Assembly (NCBI RefSeq): GCF_900114385.1 | Contig: NZ_FOSW01000005.1 | Span: forward strand, 234,116 to 298,115 | Reading direction: 5' to 3' | DNA: 64,000 bases | From: Geodermatophilus ruber | GTDB lineage: Bacteria; Actinomycetota; Actinomycetes; Mycobacteriales; Geodermatophilaceae | Shown: in pieces, positions 18,468 to 25,894 of the stretch | Numbering within the stretch: position 1 is the first letter of the stretch | Layout: each line of letters starts with the position of its first letter | Notes under the pieces: model-generated | The model's input: only the letters and a program-made list of their open reading frames with translations | What the model was told of the DNA's origin: nothing | Databases searched by the model: none | Position numbers and translations under genes: made by a program

Positions 18468-20202
18468 CGCGCCCGCCGGCGCCGCCCCGCGGCCGGTCCC
18501 GGGCCTGGCCGTCGTCGTCCTCGCGGCGCTGGCCGTCCTGGTCACCGCGGCCGACACCTACGTCGTCGTCCTGGCGCTGCCCGACATCCTCACCGGCGTC
18601 GGGGTCGGGCTCGGCGAGCTGCAGCGGGCGACGCCGATCGTCGGCGGCTTCCTCCTCGGCTACACGGCCACGCTGCCCCTGCTCGGCCGGCTGGCCGACC
18701 TGCGGGGGCGGGTCCCCGTGCTCGTCGGCTGCCTGCTCCTCTTCGCGTTCGGCTCCCTGCTGACCGCCACCGCCGAGGCGCTCGGCCCCGCGGTGGCCGG
18801 CCGCGGGCTGCAGGGCATCGGTGCCGGCGGGCTGGTCCCCGCCACGCTCGCCCTCGTGGCCGACCGCTGGCCGCCCGAGCGCCGCGCGCTCCCGCTGGGG
18901 GTCGTGGGCGCGGTCCAGGAGGCCGGCGCGGTGCTGGGCCCGCTCGCCGGCGCCGCGGTGCTCGCGGTGGCCGACTGGCGGGCGATCTTCTGGTTGAACC
19001 TGCTGCTCGGGCTGGGGCTCGGCGCCGGGGTCCTGATCCCGGCACGGGGACGGCGGCCGGACCCGCTGGGGCTGGCGCTGGCGGTCCTGGCGGCGCTGGC
19101 GCTGGGCCTGCAGCTCGCGGCCCCGGCGGCGCTGGCCGAGGACGTGACGATCGGGCTGCTCTACGTGCCGGTGGTCGAGTCGCTCGCCTGGTCCACCCCG
19201 CTGGTCCTCGCCGCCGCGCTGGCCGGCGTCGGCCTCGTCCTGCGCAGCCTGGCGGCGCCGGACGGCGCGGTGCTGCCGCTGCGCGGGGCGCGCCGGCTGG
19301 CCGGGGAGGTCGACGGGCTCGGTTCGGCGCTGGCCGTCGTCGCGCTGGGCAGCCTGGTGTGGGCCTTCGCGGCCGCCGACCCGGCCACCCAGATCGTGGC
19401 GTACGGACCGGTGCTGCTGCCGCTCGCCGCCGCGGCCGGGATCGCGTTCGTGCTCCACGAGCGGCGGGCGGCGGATCCGGTCCTGCCGGTGCGGGCACTG
19501 CGCCCGGTGGGCGCGTGGGGCGCCCTGCTGGTGAACCTGCTGGTCGGCGTCGCCCTGGTCGCGGCGCTCGTCGACGTCCCGTTGTTCGCGCGCAGCACCA
19601 CGACGCCGGGCGACCAGCTCGGCGCCGCGCTCGTGCTGCTGCGGCTGCTGATCGCGGTGCCGGTGGGCGCGGTGGCCGGCGGCTGGCTCTGCCGCGTGGT
19701 CGCCCCGCGGTTGGTCGCGGCCGCCGGGATGGCGCTCACCGCGGGAGCGTTCGTGTTCATGACCGGCTGGGACGAGCGGTCCCTGGACGGCGCGTGGTCG
19801 ACGGTGGTGCTGCTCGCCGCGGGCCTCGGCTTCGGGCTGGCGATCGCCCCGGTGAACACCGTGCTGCTCGGGGTGACCGGTGCCGACGTGCACGGCAGCG
19901 CCGGTGCGCTGGCCGTCGTCGCCCGGAGCGTCGGGATGCTCGCGGGCCTCTCGCTGCTCACCGCCGTCGCGCTGCGCCGGTTCACCGCCGAGGTCGACGC
20001 CATCGGCACACCGTTCGAGCTGTGCCCGCAGACACCGGCCGACTGCCCGGCCTACGACACCGCGACCGGGGCGGCGGTCCTGACCCAGCTGCACACCGTG
20101 TTCGCCGGGGCGGCGATCGCCGCCGGCCTGGCCGCGATCGCCGCCGTGGTCCTGCTCCGCGTCGACCGTCCGGCCACGGTCAGGGGTTCAGGGCGAGCCT
20201 GA
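18436..20202 (+). CDS. MFS exporter of the P55 (Rv1410-like) type
   Basis: 588-aa major facilitator with ~14 membrane helices and motif A GRLADLRGRVPV near residue 75. A long extracytoplasmic loop with two cysteines near the end (ELCPQTPADCPAYD) is typical of the Rv1410/P55 branch. It follows an LprG-like lipoprotein, so a role in exporting lipids or drugs across the envelope is inferred by analogy. ATG 18436 lies inside the lipoprotein gene (32-nt overlap). Its 3' end overlaps the convergent Clp-N gene by 23 nt. Confidence 0.87.
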   Translation: MSRSPRLPSVDAPAGAAPRPVPGLAVVVLAALAVLVTAADTYVVVLALPDILTGVGVGLGELQRATPIVGGFLLGYTATLPLLGRLADLRGRVPVLVGCLLLFAFGSLLTATAEALGPAVAGRGLQGIGAGGLVPATLALVADRWPPERRALPLGVVGAVQEAGAVLGPLAGAAVLAVADWRAIFWLNLLLGLGLGAGVLIPARGRRPDPLGLALAVLAALALGLQLAAPAALAEDVTIGLLYVPVVESLAWSTPLVLAAALAGVGLVLRSLAAPDGAVLPLRGARRLAGEVDGLGSALAVVALGSLVWAFAAADPATQIVAYGPVLLPLAAAAGIAFVLHERRAADPVLPVRALRPVGAWGALLVNLLVGVALVAALVDVPLFARSTTTPGDQLGAALVLLRLLIAVPVGAVAGGWLCRVVAPRLVAAAGMALTAGAFVFMTGWDERSLDGAWSTVVLLAAGLGFGLAIAPVNTVLLGVTGADVHGSAGALAVVARSVGMLAGLSLLTAVALRRFTAEVDAIGTPFELCPQTPADCPAYDTATGAAVLTQLHTVFAGAAIAAGLAAIAAVVLLRVDRPATVRGSGRA

Positions 20203-20728
20203 TCTCCTGACGCAGCCCGTCGATGTCGATGCCGCGGTCGTGCAGCACCTTCATGGCCAGGCCCTCACCCTCGCGGATCAGCCCGAGGGCGATGTGCCCG
20301 TCGCTGATCGTCTTCTGCTTGAGCGCGATGGCTTCGCGCAAGGAGAGCTCGAGGACCTTCTTCGCCCGGGGGCTGAACGGGATGTGGCCACCGGGACCGG
20401 ATCCACGGCGTCGAGGACCGTCGACGTCGAGCGCGCCCGGACCGAAGCTCGCCTCGACCGAGGAGCGGACGGCGTCGAGATCGATGCCCAGCGACGTGAG
20501 CGCGTCGCCGTCGAGGTCGCCGCTGCCGAGGTAGCCCACGACGGCCTCCGCGACCGCGTCGTGGGTCAGCCCGTGCCGGGCGAGGACGGCGGCTGTCGGC
20601 GTGCCCAGCCGCTCGAGCAGTCCGAGGAGCAGGTGCTCGGTGCCGATGTGCCCGTGGTGCAGCCGGGCCGCCTCTTCCTGGGCACCGACGACGACCTGAC
20701 GCGCGTCCTGGGTGAACCGTTCGAACAT
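20180..20728 (-). CDS. Clp N-domain-only protein (ClpC2/ClpC3-like)
   Basis: 182-aa protein made only of a ClpA/ClpC-type N domain: two repeats, FTQDARQVVVGAQEEAARLHHGHIG-like at ~4-30 and RAKKVLELSLREAIALKQ at ~115-135, without any AAA+ module. Such proteins in mycobacteria (ClpC2, ClpC3) have been reported to bind ClpC1 ligands and shield ClpC1 from misfolded proteins or the antibiotic cyclomarin. ATG 20728 was chosen at the start of the domain. It lies two bases after the HTH gene stop, so the pair is one operon under the operator-rich promoter at 20972-21013. Confidence 0.85.
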   Translation of the reverse strand: MFERFTQDARQVVVGAQEEAARLHHGHIGTEHLLLGLLERLGTPTAAVLARHGLTHDAVAEAVVGYLGSGDLDGDALTSLGIDLDAVRSSVEASFGPGALDVDGPRRRGSGPGGHIPFSPRAKKVLELSLREAIALKQKTISDGHIALGLIREGEGLAMKVLHDRGIDIDGLRQEIRLALNP

Positions 20729-20730
20729 GC

Positions 20731-20964
20731 TCAGTCCTTCCGCCGGAGCGGCCCGCGGCCGCCCGCGTACTTCTTGTGGACCGCCTGCCGCGTGACGCCG
20801 AGGAGCTGGGCGATCTGCTCCCACGTCCAGCCCTGGTCGCGGGCGCTACGGACCTGGAGGGCCTCCAGTCGCTCGACGAGCGTCCGCAGGGACCGGACGG
20901 CGCGCAGCCCGACCGCGGGGTCCTGACTGCTGGCCGCGGAGGCCACCTGTGCCGTGTCCGCCAT
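20731..20964 (-). CDS. Small helix-turn-helix regulator paired with the Clp-N protein
   Basis: 77-aa protein. The C-terminal half holds a helix-turn-helix, WTWEQIAQLLGVTRQAVHKKY (~43-63), ending with a basic tail. ATG 20964 was chosen because a full leaderless promoter ends 7 nt before it; a start at 20985 would overlap the -10. Both promoter elements sit inside inverted repeats, so this protein probably represses its own operon. It is translated just ahead of the Clp-N gene (2-nt gap), suggesting that Clp-N ligand binding or ClpC-dependent proteolysis might feed back on repression (inference). Confidence 0.82.
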   Translation of the reverse strand: MADTAQVASAASSQDPAVGLRAVRSLRTLVERLEALQVRSARDQGWTWEQIAQLLGVTRQAVHKKYAGGRGPLRRKD

Positions 20965-20971
20965 GGTTGTC

Positions 20972-21013
20972 AACCTAGGTTGCATAGCTCGGCGCTGTCA
21001 ACACTGATTGACA
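20972..21013 (-). promoter_or_regulatory. Operator-promoter of the HTH/Clp-N operon: two inverted repeats over -35 and -10
   Basis: On the minus strand TTGACA (21001-20996) and TAGGTT (20977-20972) are 18 bp apart and the ATG follows 7 nt later. The -35 is one arm of TGTCAA-N6-TTGACA (20996-21013, perfect). The -10 is inside the 12-bp palindrome CAACCTAGGTTG (20971-20982). This is the architecture of an autorepressed leaderless promoter. Confidence 0.72.
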
Positions 21014-21062
21014 TGCTGGGCGTGAGGTTTCGTTCCCTCCGCGCAGGTCGTGGTCCGAGAGG

Positions 21063-21374
21063 TCACCCCGCGTCGGCGACGACCTCGTAGTGGGTCACCG
21101 TCGTCTCCCGGTCGACGAGGTACCGGTCGTCGTCGGGGTAGAACACCGCCCGCTCGATGTCGTCGCCGGCGAACCCGCGGATCGCGTCCCGCGACGCCCA
21201 GAAGCTCAGCGTGACGATCTCGGTCCGTCCGTCCTCGAGGTCGCGGGCGAGCATCCACGCCCCGTGGTTGCCCGGGGTGCGGCGGTACTCGGCCATCCCG
21301 GTTCGTTCGATGTAGTCGACGTAGGCGGCCCGGTCGGTGGTGCGTACCCACCCGCGCCAGAGCCGGGCGATCAC
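21063..21374 (-). CDS. Small ABM/EthD-like ferredoxin-fold protein
   Basis: 103-aa protein beginning VIARLWRGWVR with the pattern of antibiotic-biosynthesis-monooxygenase-like dimeric alpha-beta barrels (IVTLSFWASRDAIRGFAG, VFYPDDDRYLV). Members range from heme-degrading enzymes to proteins of unknown function, and no heme ligand can be assigned here. GTG 21374 follows a purine-rich site (GAAGGGGG) and gives the usual ~100 aa; an upstream ATG reading adds Pro-rich residues only. Confidence 0.7.
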   Translation of the reverse strand: MIARLWRGWVRTTDRAAYVDYIERTGMAEYRRTPGNHGAWMLARDLEDGRTEIVTLSFWASRDAIRGFAGDDIERAVFYPDDDRYLVDRETTVTHYEVVADAG

Positions 21375-21443
21375 GGCGGCCCCCTTCGGTTCAGGCGACG
21401 GCGGCGACCTCACCGCTCGGGGGCGGCCCGGCGTCGAAGCCGG

Positions 21444-22409
21444 TCACGGCGTGAAGACGATCTTCCCCGCGGTGCGGCCCTCCAGCATCCGCTCGAAGCC
21501 CTCCCGGGCCTGCTTCAGCGGCAGCTCCACGTCGATCACCGGCCGGACGCCGGTGGTGGAGCACATCTGCAGCAGCGACTCCAGCTCCTCGCGGGTGCCC
21601 ATCGTCGAGCCGATCACCGACAGCTGGGTGAAGAACACCCGGTTGAGCTCCGCGCCCGGGTTGAAGCCGGTGGTCGCGCCGGAGGTGACCAGCACGCCGC
21701 CGGGCTTGAGCGACTTGACGCTGTGGCTCCAGGTCGCCTCGCCCACGGTCTCCATGACGCCGTCGACCCGCTCGGGGAGCCGGGCGCCGGTCTCGAAGGC
21801 CTGCTCGGCACCGAGCGCCAGGGCCGCGGCCCGCTTCTCCTCGCTGCGCCCGGTCACCCACACCCGCAGGCCCGCCGCCCGGCCCAGCACGATCAGCGCG
21901 GTGGCGACCCCGCCGCTGGCGCCCTGCACGAGCACCGTCTGCCCCGGCCGCAGCCCGGACTTCACGAACAGCATCCGGTAGGCGGTGAGCCAGGCCGTGG
22001 GCAGGCAGGCCGCCTCGGCGAAGGACAGCCCGGCCGGCTTGGGCAGCACGTTGCGCCGCGGGACGGCGACCCGCTCGGCCATCGTGCCCTGGTGGAGCTC
22101 GGAGAACAGGGTCCGCTTCGGGTCCAGCGTCTCGTCGCCGGTCCAGCCCGGGCTCGCGACCACCCCGTGGACGACGACCTCGTTGCCGTCCTCGTCCAGG
22201 CCGGCCGCGTCGGTGCCCAGGATCATCGGCATCCGCTCCTGCGGCAGCCCGACCCCGCGCAGGCTGAACAGGTCGTGGTGGTTGAGGGAGACGGCCTTGA
22301 CCTGCACCGTCGTCCAGCCGTCGGGCACCTCGGGCTCGGGACGCTCGGCGACCTCCAGCACGGAGAGCGGGTCCTTCGGGGCGGGCGTGGAGACGAAGGC
22401 AGCGAGCAT
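21444..22409 (-). CDS. Zinc-independent alcohol dehydrogenase/quinone oxidoreductase family protein
   Basis: 321-aa medium-chain dehydrogenase/reductase. The GroES-like N-terminal domain has SLNHHDLFSLRGVGLPQERMP but lacks the classic catalytic zinc Cys and the structural zinc cysteines. The NAD(P)-binding motif QGASGGVATALIVLGRAAG lies near residue 160. This puts it with quinone oxidoreductase-like reductases rather than zinc alcohol dehydrogenases. ATG 22409 opens the homologous region; upstream codons are low complexity. Substrate unknown. Confidence 0.82.
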   Translation of the reverse strand: MLAAFVSTPAPKDPLSVLEVAERPEPEVPDGWTTVQVKAVSLNHHDLFSLRGVGLPQERMPMILGTDAAGLDEDGNEVVVHGVVASPGWTGDETLDPKRTLFSELHQGTMAERVAVPRRNVLPKPAGLSFAEAACLPTAWLTAYRMLFVKSGLRPGQTVLVQGASGGVATALIVLGRAAGLRVWVTGRSEEKRAAALALGAEQAFETGARLPERVDGVMETVGEATWSHSVKSLKPGGVLVTSGATTGFNPGAELNRVFFTQLSVIGSTMGTREELESLLQMCSTTGVRPVIDVELPLKQAREGFERMLEGRTAGKIVFTP

Positions 22410-22493
22410 GACGGGAAGGTAACGGAGCCGAGGCCGCCCTGCGACGCCGGTCACCGCCCGGGACGGTGATCGCGACAACCGTCCCGGGGGCGG

Positions 22494-23501
22494 TCAGCGG
22501 ATGACGACGACGTGCTCGCCGCGGGGCACGAACTCGCCGATCACCGGGGCACCGGGGACCTCCCCGCCGAGCAGCAGCCCGCCGGAGGTCTGCGCGTCGG
22601 CCAGCAGCAGCGCCTCGTCCTCCGGCACCGCGGACAGGTCGGTGTGCGGGCGCACCCAGTCCAGGTTGCGCCGGGTGCCACCGGAGACGAACCCGCCGGC
22701 CAGCGCCTCCCGGGCGCCGGCGAGGTAGGGGACGGCGGCCGCGTCGACCACCGCGGTCACCCCGCTGGCCCGGGCCATCTTGTAGAGGTGGCCGAGCAGC
22801 CCGAAGCCGGTCACGTCGGTGCCCGCGCGGATGCCCGCGGAGACCGCGGCCCGGCCGGCGTCCCGGTTCAGCGCGGTCATCGAGGCGACCGCCTCCTCCG
22901 ACACCTCGCCGGTCGCCTTCATCCGGCTGTTGAGCACCCCGACACCCAGCGGCTTGGTCAGCGACAGCGGGGTGCCGGCGACGGCGGCGGAGTTGGTGAT
23001 CACCCGGTCGACGTCGACCACGCCGGTGACCGCCATGCCGTACTTCGGCTCGGGGTCGTCGATGGAGTGCCCGCCGCCGACGTGACAGCCGGCCTGCTGC
23101 GCGGTCTCCAGCCCGCCGCGCAGGACCTCGGCGGCGAGCTCGGCCGGCAGCACGTCCCGCGGCCAGCCGAGCAGGTTGACGGCGACGACCGGGGTGCCGC
23201 CCATCGCGTAGACGTCGGACAGCGCGTTGGCCGCGGCGATCCGGCCGAAGGTGTAGGCGTCGTCGACGACCGGGGTGAAGAAGTCGGTGGTCAGCACCAG
23301 CCCCTGCCCCCCGGCGATGCGGACCACGGCCGCGTCGTCGCCGTCGTCGAGCCCGACGATCAGTTCGGCGGCCGGATCGGCCGGCCCGGTCGCGGTCAGC
23401 CCGGCGACGACCGCCTCCAGCTCGCCGGGAGGGATCTTGCAGGCGCAGCCGCCGCCGTGCGCGTACTGGGTCAGCCGGATCCGGGGAGGCGCGGTGGTCA
23501 C
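22494..23501 (-). CDS. selD: Selenophosphate synthase SelD
   Basis: 335-aa enzyme that makes selenophosphate from selenide and ATP, the selenium donor for Sec-tRNA. The N-terminal active-site motif GGGCACK has Cys where some SelD proteins carry Sec. The ATP-binding signatures LIVGLDDGDDAAVVRI and GGGHSIDDPEPKYGMAVTG are clear. The start is GTG 23501, with a TACGGT -10 6 nt upstream (23508-23513). It is divergent from the Sec tRNA only 23 bp away, completing the set SelD, SelC, SelA, SelB. Confidence 0.95.
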   Translation of the reverse strand: MTTAPPRIRLTQYAHGGGCACKIPPGELEAVVAGLTATGPADPAAELIVGLDDGDDAAVVRIAGGQGLVLTTDFFTPVVDDAYTFGRIAAANALSDVYAMGGTPVVAVNLLGWPRDVLPAELAAEVLRGGLETAQQAGCHVGGGHSIDDPEPKYGMAVTGVVDVDRVITNSAAVAGTPLSLTKPLGVGVLNSRMKATGEVSEEAVASMTALNRDAGRAAVSAGIRAGTDVTGFGLLGHLYKMARASGVTAVVDAAAVPYLAGAREALAGGFVSGGTRRNLDWVRPHTDLSAVPEDEALLLADAQTSGGLLLGGEVPGAPVIGEFVPRGEHVVVIR

Positions 23502-23507
23502 GGCCTC

Positions 23508-23517
23508 ACCGTAAGCT
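23508..23517. promoter_or_regulatory. Overlapping divergent -10 boxes of selD and the Sec tRNA
   Basis: Ten bases, ACCGTAAGCT, carry two face-to-face -10 elements. Minus strand TACGGT (23513-23508) lies 6 nt before the selD GTG. Plus strand TAAGCT (23512-23517) lies 7 nt before the first tRNA base. The two promoters cannot easily be occupied at once. Confidence 0.6.
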
Positions 23518-23524
23518 GCCCGGT

Positions 23525-23620
23525 GGAGGCGTCAGGGTGCCTGGTGGCCCCCGCGGCCTCTAAAGCCGACGTGGCCGAGCAGCTCGGTCAGGCGGGTTCG
23601 ATTCCCGTCCGCCTCCGCCA
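23525..23620 (+). tRNA. selC: Selenocysteine tRNA with anticodon CUA (reads UAG)
   Basis: 96-nt tRNA with encoded CCA. It has a GGAGGCG acceptor arm closing on CGCCTCC, a long D arm with a four-base loop (TGGT), an 8-bp variable arm (TGGCCGAG/CTCGGTCA, loop CAG) and a T arm GCGGG-TTCGATT-CCCGT with the same G-U closing pair as E. coli tRNA-Sec. These are Sec-tRNA marks. The anticodon loop (23558-23564) is C-T-CTA-A-A, so the anticodon at 23560-23562 is CUA, where the canonical tRNA has UCA. It should therefore insert selenocysteine at UAG. Minor flaws: one T-C mismatch in the D stem, a G-A at the outer anticodon-stem pair and an unpaired eighth acceptor position. Confidence 0.93.
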
Positions 23621-23671
23621 TGCCTCGCGCGGGGCCGGCCCCCGGGCCGGCCCCGCGGAGGGCGCCCTCGC

Positions 23672-24391
23672 TCAGGCCGGCTGGGCCGCCCGCGCCTGGA
23701 GCAGGCCGACCACCCGCTCTGCCGCCTCCCGGCTGGAGGCCGGGTTCTGCCCGGTGACGAGGTCACCGTCGACCACCACGAACGGCGCCCAGGCGGGCCC
23801 GCTGCGGAACCGGGCGCCGGCCGCGCGCAGCCGGTCCTCGAGCAGCCACGGTGCCTTGTCGGCGAGGCCGGCCTGAGCCTCCTCCTCGTTGGTGAAGGCC
23901 GTCAGCTCGCGGCCTACGAAGGCCCACGTGCCGTCGGGCCGGACCGCCGGCAGCAGCCCGGCGGGGCCGTGGCAGACCGACGAGACGATCCTGGCGGCGT
24001 CGAGGAAGCCGAGGAGCAGCCGGCCGAGGTCGGTGGAGACGGCGAGATCCTCCATCGGACCGTGGCCGCCGGGGATGAAGATCGCGTCGTACTCGCCCGG
24101 GGACTGGTCCTCGAGCCGCGCCGGGGCGGCCAGAGCCCCGGACAGCGCGTCGAGCTCCGCGCGCAACTGGGCGGCGCGCTCCTCACCACCGGCCATCTCC
24201 GGGTCGAGGCTGCGCTGGTCCACGGTCGGCGGGGTCCCACCCGGGGTCGCGATGACGACGTCGATGCCGGCCTCGCGGAAGATCCCGTGCGGTACGAGGA
24301 ACTCCTCGGCCCAGAAGCCGGTGGGATGGCGGGTGCCGTCCTTGAGAGTCCAGTGGTCGGCTGCGCTCAGGACGATCAGGACTGCGGGCAT
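23672..24391 (-). CDS. DJ-1/PfpI family protein (HchA-like)
   Basis: 239-aa class I glutamine-amidotransferase-like protein. The nucleophile elbow VSSVCHGPAGLL carries the conserved Cys near residue 142, and GHGPMEDL and the N-terminal LIVLSAADHW match the HchA/Hsp31-like branch, whose members act as glyoxalase III or deglycases or chaperones. ATG 24391 is preceded by GAGGAGAG. It lies between the Sec tRNA and selA on the opposite strand and has no evident link to selenium; the active-site residue is Cys, with no in-frame UAG. Confidence 0.85.
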   Translation of the reverse strand: MPAVLIVLSAADHWTLKDGTRHPTGFWAEEFLVPHGIFREAGIDVVIATPGGTPPTVDQRSLDPEMAGGEERAAQLRAELDALSGALAAPARLEDQSPGEYDAIFIPGGHGPMEDLAVSTDLGRLLLGFLDAARIVSSVCHGPAGLLPAVRPDGTWAFVGRELTAFTNEEEAQAGLADKAPWLLEDRLRAAGARFRSGPAWAPFVVVDGDLVTGQNPASSREAAERVVGLLQARAAQPA

Positions 24392-24558
24392 GGTGCTCTC
24401 CTCGGTGGGTGCGGCGCGCCGGGCGCGGGGGATGGTGGGGCAGCCCCGATGGAGCCGCCGGGCAACCGGGTGGGTTCCGGTGTCCCTCGGCGTACCCCGC
24501 GCCGGCCGGAGCTCACACGGTCGGGGACGCCGGTGCGGGAACCGGAGCGCGCAGGACC

Positions 24559-24564
24559 TAGCGT
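24559..24564 (+). promoter_or_regulatory. Leaderless -10 box (TAGCGT) of selA
   Basis: TAGCGT lies 7 nt before ATG 24572, so selA-selB is probably transcribed from here as a leaderless operon. Confidence 0.55.
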
Positions 24565-24571
24565 CGTGCCC

Positions 24572-25894
24572 ATGGTGGAGAACGTGCGGGCCGACCGGCG
24601 GCGACAGGTGCCCCGCACCGACACGCTGCTCGCCGACCCGCAGCTCGCCGAGGCCGCCGAGCGGCTGGGGCGGGAGCTGGTCAAGGCCACCGTGCAGCGG
24701 GTGCAGCAGCGGATCCGGGAGGGCGCCGTCCTGCCCGCCGCCGCGGTGGACGCCGTCCTGGCGGTGCTGCCGGCGACGGCGAGCAGCCTGCGCCCGGTCC
24801 TCAACGCCACCGGGGTGCTGGTGCACACCAACCTCGGCCGGGCGCCGCTGTCGGCGGCCGCGGTCGCGGCGGTCGCCGCCGCGAGCGGCACCACCGACGT
24901 GGAGCTCGACCTGGCCACCGGGCGCCGCGGGCCCCGGGGGGAGGCGGCGCTCGCGGCGCTGCTGGCCGCGGTCCCGGCCGCCGAGGCCGCGCTCGTGGTG
25001 AACAACTGCGCGGCCGCCCTCGCCCTGGTGGCCACCACCCTCGGCGGGGAGCTGGTCATCGCCCGCGGAGAGCTGGTCGAGATCGGCGACGGATTCCGCA
25101 TCCCCGAGCTGCTCGGCGCCACCGGCGCCCGGCTGCGCGAGGTCGGGACGACGAACCGGGTGACCCTCGGCGACTACCGCGACGCCCTGCACGCGGAGAC
25201 CGGCGCGGTGCTCAAGGTGCACCCGTCGAACTTCGTCGTCCGCGGCTTCACCCGGGCCGTGCCGATCGCCGAGCTCGCCGCCGGGCTGGCCGGCCGCGGG
25301 GTGCCGCTGGTGGCCGACGTGGGCTCGGGTCTGCTCCGCCCGCATCCCGCGCTGCCCGACGAGCCGGACCTGCAGACCACCCTCGCCGACGGCGCCGACC
25401 TGGTCCTCGCCAGCGGTGACAAGCTGCTCGGCGGCCCGCAGGCCGGGATCGTGCTGGGCCGCGCCGACCTGGTGCAGCGGCTGCGCCGGCATCCGCTGTA
25501 CCGGGCGCTGCGGGTCGACAAGACGACACTGGCCGCCCTGGAGGCGACGCTGCGCGGGCCGGTGCCGCCGGTGCCGCAGATGCTCGCCGCGGACGTCGCC
25601 GGGCTGCGCCGCCGGGCCGAGGCGCTGGCGGCCCGGCTGGCCGCGGCGGGGCTCGACGCGGTCGCCGTCGACTCGGAGGCGCGGGTCGGCGGGGGAGGGG
25701 CGCCGGAGCACCCGCTGCCCAGCGCGGCGGTGTCGCTGCCCGAGGCGTTCGCCGACCCCCTGCGCGCCGGCACCCGCCCGGTGGTCGGCTACCGGGCCGG
25801 CGACCGGACGCTGCTGGACCTGCGCAGCGTGCCGCCCGCGGCCGACGGGGAGCTGGCCGCCGCGGTCCTGGAGGTGGCGGCGCGATGGACGTGA
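24572..25894 (+). CDS. selA: L-seryl-tRNA(Sec) selenium transferase SelA
   Basis: 440-aa PLP enzyme that converts Ser-tRNA(Sec) to Sec-tRNA(Sec) using selenophosphate. The N-terminal tRNA-binding helix region (RRRQVPRTDTLLADPQL), the core NATGVLVHTNLGRAPLS and the PLP Lys in ASGDKLLGGPQAG (~284) are clear. Length fits the decameric bacterial form. ATG 24572 follows the -10 box by 7 nt; GTG 24566 or 24575 are nearby alternatives. It overlaps selB by 10 nt. Confidence 0.95.
   Translation: MVENVRADRRRQVPRTDTLLADPQLAEAAERLGRELVKATVQRVQQRIREGAVLPAAAVDAVLAVLPATASSLRPVLNATGVLVHTNLGRAPLSAAAVAAVAAASGTTDVELDLATGRRGPRGEAALAALLAAVPAAEAALVVNNCAAALALVATTLGGELVIARGELVEIGDGFRIPELLGATGARLREVGTTNRVTLGDYRDALHAETGAVLKVHPSNFVVRGFTRAVPIAELAAGLAGRGVPLVADVGSGLLRPHPALPDEPDLQTTLADGADLVLASGDKLLGGPQAGIVLGRADLVQRLRRHPLYRALRVDKTTLAALEATLRGPVPPVPQMLAADVAGLRRRAEALAARLAAAGLDAVAVDSEARVGGGGAPEHPLPSAAVSLPEAFADPLRAGTRPVVGYRAGDRTLLDLRSVPPAADGELAAAVLEVAARWT

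Noticed and set aside
22494..23501. SelD as a Sec-containing protein
   Set aside because: The active-site codon is Cys (GGGCACK); no TAG or TGA lies at this position.
23672..24391. DJ-1/PfpI protein as a selenoprotein of the sel locus
   Set aside because: Its nucleophile is encoded as Cys, there is no in-frame TAG, and it is transcribed against selA.
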